From Aquatica leii (lineage: Eukaryota > Arthropoda > Insecta > Coleoptera > Lampyridae): 64,000 nt of DNA. The notes under the pieces are model-generated. The model was not told where the DNA came from and did no database searches. It worked only from the letters and a program-made list of their open reading frames with translations. Made by a program: the position numbers and the translations under genes. Location of the stretch: assembly GCA_035610365.1 (NCBI GenBank), contig CM069435.1:62369389-62433388 (forward strand). Direction: 5' to 3'. Each line of letters begins with the position of its first letter. Position 1 is the first letter of the stretch. Below, in pieces: positions 8,701-19,559 of this stretch.

Positions 8701-9405
8701 ACTTTGGCGTGTGTGCACAAACTTAAAGAAATTGGAAGAGTTTTTTCTACTTACAAAGGCCGTGGTCGAGAGAAACCACCCTATGTAGTAGGAACGGAAA
8801 AAATATAAATAAAATCAAAACTTTAATATTAGTTATTCTTTCATGTGTGTACAGATATTGCAAATTGTAAAAGATCGGACACGAAGTAGCAGTAGAGAAA
8901 CCGCCCAGCTACCAGGTCTCATAGTACCCTACATCGTATTTTAAGGAATTATTTTTTGTACCCTTACCATGTTCCTTGAACAATTAACCGAAGTTGGTTT
9001 TGTACCGCAACTTATATTCTGTGAGTAATTGCAACAACAAGATACTTTTGACCGTGACATTAGTGCCAAAATATTATTTTCAGATGAGTGCTGTTTTGCA
9101 GGAAATAGAGTGCTAAATTTTTCCAACACGCATGTTTGGAATGAAAAAAACCCTCATAAAATTAAACAAAATAAGTTTCAGTAGTGGTTTTCTATCAATG
9201 TTTGGGCAGGTTTGATTGGATTGTTTATTTTACCAGAAAGACTTACAAGCGAATTGTGGTTTTACAAAAGCTTTTGCGCAAAAATCTGATGATTTAAAGT
9301 TTGCAAAACAATGCGGTTTATGCACGATAGAGCTCTTCCGCATGTAAGTCGCCCCTTTTGCGAGTTTTTAATTTGAATTTTTACGGGAGCTATGTGAAAT
9401 GTGAA
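8701..9405 (+). pseudogene. Decayed DDE_3 (IS630-Tc1-mariner) transposase
   Basis: The three plus frames together show a transposase of the large insect IS630/Tc1/mariner group. A helix-turn-helix-like part lies at about 8840-8990 (RETAQLPGLIVPYIV). LIFCE follows, with a stop where a Trp is expected. The first catalytic Asp is in ILFSDECCF (about 9065-9090), then HVWNEKNPH, WFSINVWAG, LPERLTSELW, and MRFMHDRALPHVS (about 9310-9345), which holds the second Asp. Stops and shifts interrupt every block, and the region after the second Asp fades out, so no third acidic residue is assignable. The protein would have cut and pasted its own DNA. I see no clear terminal inverted repeats. Confidence 0.75.
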
Positions 9406-10009
9406 GTATAAAAAAGTATCCTTTAGACATTTGTGTTTTGTCTAATGAAAGAGATATTATCTAGTAATGTGCAGCATAACAACCTTATTTAACTACAGTA
9501 ATTTAACGAAGCGTTATCCCATAACATTATTTTGTATTTATTTTTATTTTTGTTGTCAGCAAATTGCTGAAAAGAAATTTGCACTTTTTAGAACAGTTTA
9601 TTTTTATTCGTAGTGTCACCAACTTCAGGAGACTACAGGTCCGTAATTTACCATTTACTATTTTACAAAAAATTTTGATCTTTTTAAATATTTTAATGGA
9701 ACTTTTATTTTGAGATTTTTTGTTTGTGTTTATGTCCTAGTTTCACCTGGTAATATAAAAACCCGTTAAACAAATACACCCACAAACCTGTAAAAAAAAT
9801 TAATAACAAGCAAAATTATGATTACTATAAACGGTGTTTTTTCTATGCAGTAGCATATAATAATATATAATCAAGTGATAACATTACCCAACTGATAACA
9901 TTCGTCGTTCTAATAAGCGGCGTGTACTGTAACAAAGTAAAATTTATTATTTAACAGAACAATAAATACAATTAATTTAAACTAAATACAAATTTTAAGT
10001 AATTTACTT
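9406..10009. other. AT-rich spacer
   Basis: Some in-frame debris may continue the preceding transposase, but nothing assignable. Confidence 0.4.
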
Positions 10010-10560
10010 GAATTTGTCGTTAATTATTAGTTTATTATAGACAAGTCTTGCGTTATTTCCCATTTTTTGTGCCTTTTGCATATATTTTATTAAATTCCTT
10101 TTTTTCTCTATAATTTGTTTTGGAAATTCATTATTTATACATATATTTTGTCAGTTTGATATTCTCTTGTTTTGTTTTATAATTTGTCAGTTCTATCAAA
10201 ATTGGCTTATTATTCAGCTGTCTCTCCCTCCCTGACCCCTTAACTTCCTGGATATTTTGTTTAAAATCTATAGTCATTTTCATATCTTTAAAAACCTTTC
10301 TACTTTGTTTTTTGTAATTCCAAATTTTTTTTATCTTATTTATCTTTAACTCTTTTTATTATAATTTGCTTTTTTCTTATCTTTTTTTCGAGTACCTTAT
10401 TGGATTCTGTGCATTTATTACTTTTTGAAACTTGTTATTTTTTATCTTTAATTCTCGGTTAAATACTTTGGTTTATTTAATTTCCTTGCTTTATCCATTT
10501 TTTTGTCATTCAGTTTATCTAGTTTATAATTTATTTCTTCTAGTATTTATTCGATTCTGC
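10010..10560 (-). pseudogene. LINE ORF1-like fragment
   Basis: On the minus strand, at about 10016-10135, an open stretch reads NEFPKQIIEKKRNLIKYMQK, soon followed by LVYNKLIIND. Upstream of it (about 10150-10240) are KPILIELTNYKTKQENIKL and QEVKGSGRERQLN. Lysine-rich coiled-coil-like sequence lies further upstream. The order matches the RNA-binding ORF1-type module of LINE elements: a strand carrying KPI.(I/V).F, then I...(D/E)(F/Y)PKE...KRK.L...(M/L)...A, then L(V/R).DKL(I/V)I.. . Stops and shifts separate the blocks. No RT partner lies next to it. This is an identification from pattern memory. Confidence 0.5.
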
Positions 10561-11110
10561 TATATCTTTTAAAACACTACTATCTTTGTGTTAATTTATT
10601 ATACATTTAGGGTTAGTGTTTACAAACGGCACGCTAAGAAACCAATTATTTCAAACAAAAATTAAACGAGTAAGCCTTATCCACATAACCTCACAGAACA
10701 AGTGGAACTTCTTTACTAATTATTTTTTTTTCTTTTTATTTACTGATAAAGAACACGTAGATATTCACAACGAAACTAAAGGTTAGAATAACTCATGTCA
10801 ATATAGGCGTCAGAAATTTAAACAAAAAACATAGTTTGCTGCAACTATGCTGCTCTATTTTTCATTACTATGCAACTTGACAAAGTTTCAGATTTACTCT
10901 TGCTTAAGAAGTTTCCCCACAAACTAAAAAAATATTCAGTTCTTTAATGGTAAAAGTTATATCGTAAGACTATAAATTTTATAATATAAAGTATACAAAA
11001 AAAATGTATAAAATTTTATTGAAACAAAATAATAGTATATTGTAATACAAGTATAGAAGCAAGCCTTTAAAGCAAGTGCGATGAGATTAAAAATACTAGG
11101 CGACGCGAAA
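10561..11110. other. AT-rich spacer
   Basis: Nothing recognised. It may include the 5' part of the LINE fragment. Confidence 0.4.
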
Positions 11111-11159
11111 CGGAGTGCTTTATATGACGCTAGTGCTTTAAAAGCAATACGCTATTTTT

Positions 11160-11282
11160 ATTAAAGTTACTGATATGCGATAGTTTTGACAGATATTGAT
11201 ATTAGTATGTTACTTCATTTTTCAGGTTGTCGAAATTTGTGGTGTGTTTGGTTCATGCAGAAGAAATGTGATTTACGCATGA
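11160..11282 (+). repeat. Imperfect tandem duplication, copy 1
   Basis: Starts ATTAAAGTTACTGATATGCG and ends with GAAGAAATGTGATTTACGCA. It is repeated at 11293-11403 with a few substitutions and an internal length difference. Copy 2 runs directly into the Crypton-like recombinase frame, so the duplication took in the upstream edge of that coding region. Confidence 0.85.
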
Positions 11283-11292
11283 ATGTTAATTC

Positions 11293-11403
11293 ATTAAAGT
11301 TACTGATATGCGATAGTTTTGGCAGAGATTAGTGAGTTTATTTTTCAGGTTGTCGCAATTTGTGGTGTGTTTGGTTCATGCAGAAGAAATGTGATTTACG
11401 TAT
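11293..11403 (+). repeat. Imperfect tandem duplication, copy 2
   Basis: Second copy of 11160-11282. It shares the opening ATTAAAGTTACTGATATGCG and the block TTTCAGGTTGTCG, and ends GTGATTTACGTATG. Confidence 0.85.
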
Positions 11404-11850
11404 GTTTGATATTCAAAAAGAATTTTCTGCTTTAATCATTAACATTTGTCAATCGAAAACTGAGAAAAGTCAAAAATTTACTATCATTGACGATTGTGAT
11501 ACAGAGAATGTTAAGTTGTTTAGCAAATACCTCTCTCTACGTCCCAAAAATGTAGTTACAGGTAAAGTTTTTTTGAAGTACACTAATAGAAAGTGATTCA
11601 AACAAATTGTTGAGATTAACACTTTTGACAGATGCCCTTCTCTTGTCGCACGTTTTTTTTAAACTTTCGTACTCTACAAGATACACCGGTTATGCTTTCA
11701 GACAGGCATCAGCAACGATTGTGGCAAGTAGAGAGATGAGTGTAGATGAGGTTAAGCGGCAAGTAAGTTGGAGATTTTAGAAAGTTGTTGCTGAACAAAA
11801 TGAAAAGCAAATTGCGTTGCTGGAGTTGCTTGGAGTGTTAATAGGATAAC
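11345..11850 (+). pseudogene. Decayed Crypton-type tyrosine recombinase (C-terminal half)
   Basis: Tyrosine recombinases of Crypton transposons cut and join DNA through an R...H-x-x-R...Y active site. Here an open frame (11360-11596) reads through SKTEKSQKFTIID, SKYLSLRPKN and KVFLKYTNRK, the order seen in insect Crypton-like proteins. After a shift, at about 11679-11770, comes YTGYAFRQASATIVASREM followed by VDEVKRQVSW. This corresponds to the conserved YTGH-x-FRR-x-SAT...LKRHGGW block. The catalytic His is Tyr here (GYAFR), and H-G-G-W is lost. A stop follows at once, so the nucleophilic Tyr is not found. It is therefore inactive. A 12-base inverted match (CGGAGTGCTTTA, 11111-11122, against 12076-12087) brackets it. 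Confidence 0.6.
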
Positions 11851-12087
11851 TACTACATCATCATTGTCAGTTAATACTGGCGATCCTACGATAACCAAAA
11901 CAAGTAATGACGATTTAGAAATTGCTGAAATTCACTTATCAAATAATAAAAATGTTACATTTACATTTAATTAAAAGTAAAATGATACTGTTTGTTATAT
12001 CTTACTAATTACACGTGTAAATTACAAATAAAAGTTTCTTCAAAAGTAATGACGTCATTGTTTCAATAGCAATTTTAAAGCACTCCG

Positions 12088-14876
12088 GTGTTCTAGTAGC
12101 ACAAAGTATATCTGCGATATTCATAGATCTTCGCGCAATATTTAAAATCAGCTAAATATTGCTTGATGTAATGGATGTATTCTTGATATTGTTAAAGTGT
12201 ATAATACTAATATTCTAAAAATATATATGTACAATATCATTGATATATTTTTAAACCTCACAAATTTTTTCAAGGTTTGCATGACATTAGGTAAACATTT
12301 TAATTCTAGATACTTATTGCAAGATGTAGAAAATGTATTCTAAATATTGTAAAACTAGTTAAAAACAAAATTATAAAAATATACCAACAATATCGTTCCT
12401 GTATTCTAAAGTCACAAATATTTTTCCGAAAAAACCATTAGAAAATATGTAATTCTAAAACAAATAACAACTAACTAAAACCAAAAAAGAAATCAAGTTT
12501 AGAAACATATTCTTTTTTTATTAATATTGGTACAATCAGGATTTAAAACTTTGGTTTAACTGAATTTGGTTGTTGTATATTATTCGATAGCACAAAATCA
12601 GCAACGAATAATATAACAGTATTTTCAAGTTAAACCAAGTTCAAACTCTAATTATAAAAACGGTTCCAATTTTTTTAAAATAATAAGAAACGATGTTAGT
12701 TAGATAAATAGTATAGTTAAGTAGTAACTTTGTACTGTTCGAAAACAATAATGATAATTGTAGAGGCGTTTCATTATGTCGTGACCTGTGACCTTGACTC
12801 AAAAATCGGTATTAATAAACTAAAAGTCAAAAATTTGATAAGTCTATCTGAATTCCAAAAACGTTAGTCTATTTAAAAAGCACTCACGTCAATAGAAATT
12901 AAAAATAATCAAATATTTATTTATTAATTAAAGATTAATTTACTAATAATAATTCCTAAAGACTATTAACAACAAATACAACGAAAAAAGCAAAAAAGGT
13001 TAGAAAAAATGTACCGGCGAATGTTTGTAAGACGGATAATAACAATATTTTGACATATACAGACTACAGCGCAGCGCCACAGTTTACGAGATCCTGAAAG
13101 ACGTCTAACAGTGTACTATGGTCCAACTATAACAAGTCTAATCATAACACTAAAACATTTGATTTTATTTATTTTAAGACATTTAAATTAAACAAACAAT
13201 TTTCAAGCAAACTCATTTTCTCATAAAACGCTTGCATAAAACATAAAACGTTTACAAATATAAACTTAGAGCATGGCATGTTTGTAAACCCGTTTTGTTA
13301 AAGAGAATAATAAAGAACTGCTTTTATTTAAGGTCACATTAAAATTATTGTTGTTTTATTATAATTTTGTCTTCAGTCAAACATCAATACAATTAAAATT
13401 CTTTTTGTGTACCAATTCAAACAACTCTTATTGTAAGTTTATAATGTAACCGGTGTTATTTATAATTTAACGTTAAATTTAGGTAGTTCGAGTATGAATA
13501 AAGTTTAAAAACAACAATTTTCTTGTAAAATTGAGTTTGCGATAAAATTTATGTATACCTTAAATCGGGATAAAACAGTTATTAAATCTAGCGCCTTTTT
13601 AAAATACGATCAAAAAATGTGTTTACTGAACCTGTTTACACATATAAAAAGATATTAATCGAAACCTATATATAATATTTATATCCGTACGTTCTCCTGC
13701 TCTTTATTCGAAAAAAAAACGGGGAACCACTGTCGCTACTGCCTATGTTAGGCCAGGCGCGACACATTTTTCTGCCTTCTATCGCATTTATTTCCTACTG
13801 TAATTTACGGCTGAAATATTCGCTTCCGTGCTGTTGTATCGATTGGAATATTTTTCTCGAACGTAGGTAGTTTGTTGATTGAATGATGTTAAGCGCAGAC
13901 CAAGACAGCGCATGTAGTTATGCTTTCAAATGCTTAGTGTAGGAGTTTTCACGCTTTTCTTATTATTTGGATTAGGTGGTTCATCAGTTATATCGCCTTT
14001 ATAAATGTTGGCAACGTAACGATACAGCGAAAATCCGTATTGCTTTAATTTTCAATATACATTTTATATATCTCTTTTTATTGCAAATTACTCTTGTATA
14101 TATCTTTGCATTAAATGAAAACAAAAAGTTAATAATTTTTAATATAATTTCGCATACCAAGAGTTGAAAATTATGAAACAGAACTGTTAAAACAAAAATC
14201 GAAAATGAATAGAAAATTTTGAAAATATGTACATAAGTATTGTTAAAAATAAATACCGTAATAAAACGAAAATAGTACAGTTTATTCTAAGAACTCATAA
14301 TTGTAGTGGTATTTGCTAATAAATTGATCATAGATAAATTAGTTGCAATTTTGCATAACGCAATTTTATGAGTAATTGAAAATATTGTGGCAAACACCAT
14401 CTTGTTGAATTGTAATAATTCTACAGCCGTAAATTTCAAAAACTTTTTTGATATAACGCAGAACAAAAACCCTATTTCTTATATTTGATGCAAGACTGTT
14501 TTAGAATAATTGCAAAACTCGCCATCAGAAACTAGTAAACATTTTACTAAGCGTAAATAAGATAAAACATCTTAATTTACCTATATTAAAATTTGTAAAA
14601 AATTAAATTTACGATGGTACAGTATTTTTTTTCTTTGAATTAAAATCCTTTAGCCACAGAATTTTTTGTAATGACATTATTTTAAATTGGCAAACATGCT
14701 GATATAACAAAATCTACAAGGACTCTGTGTACTAATATATTTTCAAAACTAAGAATGTACTTTATGTTCATTGGAAATTGTAAGTTCAACGCTAGTAATT
14801 TTTCAATAAAATTTGATCTTTTCTGTTCAAATTTTTTACAAGAAAACAATATATAATTTACGTTTCCATGATTTAT
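12088..14876. other. Long AT-rich spacer
   Basis: No coding frame or repeat recognised. At about 13690-13930 there is a patch that is less AT-rich than its surroundings (it includes GGCCAGGCGCGACAC). I cannot assign it; a conserved non-coding element or the end of an old LTR are both possible. Confidence 0.4.
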
Positions 14877-15660
14877 TTATTGTCTTGTAATTATTGGTGT
14901 AGCAAATTTTGAAATAATTACATTATTACTATATATTTTCTTTTTAGGTAAACATGGATTTAAAAAAGTATATTGGTTTGAGTTCTTACTACAGTAACTT
15001 TTCCAAATCTTTTCCCAAGATGATCTGCAGTTTTCCTTAAATATTTTTAGTAGGTCTGTGTGCCATAACCAAGTGTCGTTCTGATGTAGTTTTAAGGATG
15101 CCTTAGCCTGTAAGTCTATGATTTCGTTTTTTTTTTGATGTCCGAGTTGGCTTTCGTCCATAGGTAAACCACTCGATAACCTTTGAGGTGTAGCTTACAT
15201 TGACTATATAAGATGTTGCACAATATTGGGTTTTGCCAAAAAGTGACCGAAAAATTGTTTATTGTGTTTCAAACTGATTTAGAATCGGACAATATTAATA
15301 CATTAGATGAAGCATTTTGACAAGCCCATTCAAAAGCTTTATCAATGGCAAACGTTTCTGCGGTAAAAATTAAACTTTCTATAGCTAATTTAAATTGGAA
15401 GGACAAAATCTTATTTAAAGAAAAAACACAAAATGCAGCCCCAGTTCCATCTCTATTTTTACATCCATCTGTAGCAATACGCAAAAATCTATCGTATTTA
15501 CTATTGATACTGCTAAATACGTATTTGTTAATAGAGCAGTTTTGAGTGTACACTGAAATTATGACTGAGCATTTACTCGCAGAAACATTATAATGTAACC
15601 AAAAATATGGTATTTTTAACTGTAGTTTAATAGACAAAAATGCTAGTGTAGTTAAATAGG
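14877..15660 (-). pseudogene. LINE RNase H and C-terminal domain
   Basis: Segment 15637-15269 contains IATDGCKNRDGTGAAF (the first catalytic Asp in TDG), FTAETFAIDKAFEWA (the Glu) and VLILSDSKSV (the next Asp). That is the RNase H fold of I-like LINEs, which removes RNA from the RNA-DNA hybrid. Segment 15162-14877 carries a remnant of the last RNase H motif (QLGHQKKNEIIDLQAKASL in place of H.GI.GNE.AD..AK). It is followed by the tail domain TDLLKIFKENCRSSWEKIW and a truncated VIISKFATPIITRQ. The two parts are in different frames. Confidence 0.75.
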
Positions 15661-15701
15661 CATCTACTAACCAGCGATTGTTTTAAATTTTCCAATATTT
15701 A

Positions 15702-17185
15702 TTAGTCAAATAACGCAAACTTAGTATGTGAAATTTTTTCTAGTAAAACGCTGTCAAACGTTCTGATTTTAACTATAGCTTTGATAGCAAAATATTCACT
15801 TCTTAGGGAGAAGAGAGGTTCTTGGGCTTCTACTAAAATGACACTACATGGTGATGAACGTATAGCACCAATACATATTCTAAGAGCTTTGTATTGTAAA
15901 CGGTCTAGTATTAAACGATTAGATTGAGATGTTGATCCATAAAGTGTTGATCCGTAATCCATAATTGAACGTATGTAAGCCTTATAATAGTTTATACATG
16001 AAGTAGTATCTGCTCCCCATTTTACTTAAAATATGTATTTAAGTATGTTTACACCCTTTTCACATTTAGTTTTTATATGCTTTATATGTGTTATCCACAA
16101 CAGTTTAGAATCTAGAATAACTCCGAGATATTTATGTGTAAACACTAGAGGAATTAATAGATCTTTAATTAAAAAAAAAATTATCTATTTTAAGCCTGTC
16201 TCGGGCGAAAGTAAGTATAGTTTTATCAGGTGAGAGAGAGAAAGAGAGAACCCATGTTCTCGCAGCTCATTTTTTAGTTCCTTTGCTAGATTTTTAAGGT
16301 CTGATTTACATTCTTCATATGTTTTACGGATGCTGTAAAAGCAAAAATCGTCTGCAAACTGAATATAATTCACGTTATTATTTCCTATGTAATGTAACCT
16401 AACCGTGTAAATATTAAAACTTAAATGACTCAGTGTAGAACCTTGCGGAATACCTTAACCAACAAGCCTCAGTCCAATTATTTTGTTATTGTGATTTCTT
16501 ATAAATTTTTTTCTATTTAAATACAAATTCACTATGTTGGCAGCACTTTTTTCAGCTAACCCCAATCTACAAAGTTTGACTAAGAGTATATCCAAATTAA
16601 CAAACTCATGGGCCCCATTTAATTCAAGAAAGAGACAGCTTAAATACATATTTGTTAATAATGCGCATTGAATATCGGTTACCAAATGATAAACTGTTTT
16701 GTGACCAGTGCTTTTATGGAACCCCATTTGATTTAATGGTAAAAAAGAATTGAATTCACAGTACCATTCCAATTCAAATGTTTTAGTAATGCATGACATT
16801 CACTATATAGGGCAATAAGATGATACTAATTTAGGATCATTACTTGGTTTTAATAAATATACCACTTCAATATCTTTAAGCTAAGAAATAAAAGAACCGT
16901 TTATCCAACAATCATTAAAAATGTTGAGTAACATTTCTTTAGCAATTGATGGTAGGTTAAAAATGATAATGTAGGTGCAACTATCTAATCCTGGTGCTTT
17001 ATTTTGTGACTGTGTAATTGCTGACTGTAATTCTTGTAGTGTAAAATTCTTTCTCGTCGTATTGTTACTATGTTACTAAAGGGAGGAGCTATTTTCTCAA
17101 AGAGTTCTTTTATTAAAGAATTTAACATTGGCGTTTTATTTGATGGTATTGTAATATTTTTAATGTTTTTTACAGTTTTCCAAAT
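15702..17185 (-). pseudogene. LINE reverse transcriptase domain
   Basis: Blocks in N-to-C order on the minus strand: KAPGLDSCTYIIIFNLP (about 17010-16960), VVYLLKPSNDPKLVSSY (about 16870-16820), the finger/palm block QMGFHKSTGHKT with LELNGAHEFVN (16799-16455), the catalytic region YIQFADDFCFYS (16373-16185, FADD intact) and the thumb MDYGSTLYGSTSQSN to LVEAQEPLFSLRSEYFAIK (15962-15702). Frame changes and stops lie between the blocks. It would reverse-transcribe element RNA at a nicked target. The catalytic Asp pair survives, but the gene as a whole does not. Confidence 0.85.
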
Positions 17186-17189
17186 ATCT
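17186..17189. repeat. Target-site duplication ATCT, left copy
   Basis: ATCT directly before the inserted segment that begins TGTTACG. The same ATCT directly follows its end at 18349-18352. With one copy removed, the LINE reading frame runs on across the site (…SPID followed by IWKTVKNI), which confirms the insertion boundaries. Confidence 0.9.
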
Positions 17190-18348
17190 TGTTACGTGCA
17201 AAATTTTCATAACGTAATACCCTGTATATCGAATTAAAACTAGATTCCGGTTTTGACGCCCTCTGCCGATCTTTCTGGTTACTGACATGTTGCGGAATTC
17301 ATTTTGACGCTATCAACTACTTAAGACGGTCTGTGTCGTGAATTGACCTAATCCAAAAGATTTTACGTACATCCACTGTGATGGACAGGAAATTATAAGT
17401 TAATTACATATTTAACGTAATTTATTCGGCACAGGGTAAGATATTTGCATCCGGTTTGTTAGAATTCTTTTGTAATTTCTTTATTAATTTGATAACCGTT
17501 TCGCCACGCTTTGGCCACATGATTTGACTAATTAAGTACAAGGAGGAATGAACTTCGAGAAATAATTGAAGGCCTATTAATTATCAGCACCGAAAACGAA
17601 TGTTACTTCTTCGACATCAGTCGATTACGATACTCACCTTTTAATTGTTAGAACAAACAGCATTCGATATATATCGGGTTCTTATACTTAATGTCATATA
17701 TTAATAATTTTGTAGACTTCGACTTTCGTGAGTCATTGCGTTGACACGACTTGCATTTATATTATTTCAAGCTACTCACCGGGGAAAACGTTTTCTTCGC
17801 TCAAGTAGGTACTGGATTGTGGGTAAGTTTATTTAATTATTTTGTCGCTGTCAGAAAAGTCACTCACGGAACTTTTGTTTATGGTAATTTTCGTAATTGC
17901 GATTATTGTTGCAATACCATTAAGGTAATTTCATTACTCATTTTGTGTGTATCGCATGCTGTGTACAAACGATATTTATTACGAAATTTTCTTCGCTATT
18001 CAGTTCGACTCAGCTTATGTATTGTGGGTTGCCGATACTTCTGGCATTTATAGATTGAGAATTAGATATACTCTTGTTAATATTCTACGTTACTAAATTA
18101 AAGTATTTATACCTGTCTTTCTTTTATGGTAACTTACCTTTCTCTTTTATTGTGGTTACCCGAACATCAGAGTAACAAGGATTACGAACCTAAAAATTCG
18201 TTACAGGTTTGGACCGTCTGTCTTGATCGAGGCAGAAGTGTTAATTATAAATGATCTGGCGCCCTTAATTATTATTCACTTGAACCTCCCCTATCTCCGA
18301 CTGTGTGAATTGGCCGTGCAAGCTTCGTAAGCCCTAAAGATTGTAACA
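17190..18348. mobile_element. Solo LTR-like insertion inside the I-like LINE
   Basis: 1159 bp beginning TGTTAC and ending GTAACA (TG...CA with a 6-base inverted end), flanked by 4-bp ATCT. This is what recombination between the two LTRs of an LTR retrotransposon leaves behind; a 4-bp duplication is usual for Ty3/gypsy-type integrases. The interior has no coding sequence that I recognise: the open frame at 17751-18053 has no similarity I know and is probably chance. It is less AT-rich than its surroundings and includes GGCGCC at about 18256. I did not find a second copy in the window, so the parent family is unknown. Confidence 0.75.
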
Positions 18349-18352
18349 ATCT
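18349..18352. repeat. Target-site duplication ATCT, right copy
   Basis: Pairs with 17186-17189. Confidence 0.9.
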
Positions 18353-19380
18353 ATTGGTGATGTCGTTTTATTAATCTTGTTTAGATACGTTTTCCAACTT
18401 TTTCTGCTTTTTTTAAGTAGTAATTGTTTAGTTAGGGCTTCTAATCTATTATAATTTAAATAATTATCAAGGTTAGATTCTTTTCTGTATTTTGTAACGC
18501 TATTTTCTTTTTAAGAATTATTTCATTACAGCTAGCGTCCCACTATTTTGGCTTAGAGTTGACAATATTGTATGGTTTATTAATTTTGAAACAACTAAAA
18601 GCAGTTATTAATTGCTTGCATAAGAACATTAAAGCGTTCTTGGTTATTATTACAGATACTATTTTGATTTTGTAAATTATGATTAATTAACTATTTGAAT
18701 AAAGTCCAATTAGCTTGCAAGACATTCCATTCATTCGAAGGAAAGCCAAGATGTTTATCAAGTTTTTCGTTAACAACAAGCAAAATTGGAATGTGATCGG
18801 AATTCATTGTTAAATCTAAATTGTACCAAAAGATACGACTAGCTAAGGAGTTAGAGACTATTAACAAATCTAAAACCGACAAAGTTTTTGTTGGTGGCGT
18901 GATAAGTGTATGTGTGTGTTACCTTAAACATCATCTTTAGATGAAGCCCACAAGCCATATGATGTGAATTAAAATTGCCACCTATAATAATATTTCCTAA
19001 TTGACTAAATACATTAATCCAATCGGATGTTGATGCTCGTATGTTAGGCGGTTTATATATAGATAAAATAGTTAAATTAGTTTTTGCTAATGAAACTGCA
19101 CAAACTTCTATCGAAGGATTAAAATTGACGTTAAGTTTAATTGGAACAAAAGAAATGGAATGTGAAATCAAAATTGCTACACCTCCATAATCATCTGTTC
19201 TATCTAAAGTTATTAGATTGAAGCTGAAAAGTTTAAAGTTGTGTTTTGGTTTTAACCACGTTTCGTATATGATTAGAACATCAATATTGCTTAGAAAATT
19301 TAAAAGTAAAGGTTTTTTTTGATAAAGATCTAGCATTCCATTGCAAAATTTTAATTTTAATATTAGTATGTTGATTTGCC
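18353..19380 (-). pseudogene. LINE APE-type endonuclease and linker to RT
   Basis: Segment 19336-18851 reads FLSNIDVLIIYETWLKP (I..L.ETWL, the Glu metal site), YGGVAILISHSI, LSIYKPPNI and IIIGGNFNSHH (GDFN in active enzymes, here G-N-F-N). Segment 18882-18691 has SVLDLLIVSN and NSDHIPIL (the SDH-PI catalytic His). This is the apurinic-type endonuclease that nicks target DNA. Sequence 18690-18353 continues into the basic linker (KSRKSWKTYLNKINK, ending SPID) before the solo-LTR insertion. There are several frame changes, and the GDFN Asp is lost. Confidence 0.8.
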
Positions 19381-19559
19381 ATCACTGTCAGTTAATGAGA
19401 TGTTATCCATAATTGAAGAAATACGATTTTTAATATTACACGATTTAATTGTTTTTAGATTTACTTCAGGTATTATTGCTTTAAAAATATCAAATATATC
19501 AAAAATTATTTGTTCAATCAATGTTTCTTTATAGTTAGGACTGCTGTATTCTTGTTTAC

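Noticed and set aside
8941..9129. 62-codon frame, minus strand
   Set aside because: Antisense shadow of the decayed transposase on the plus strand.
17751..18053. 100-codon open frame, plus strand
   Set aside because: It lies wholly inside the solo LTR-like insertion, has no recognisable domain and is on no coding side that can be justified.
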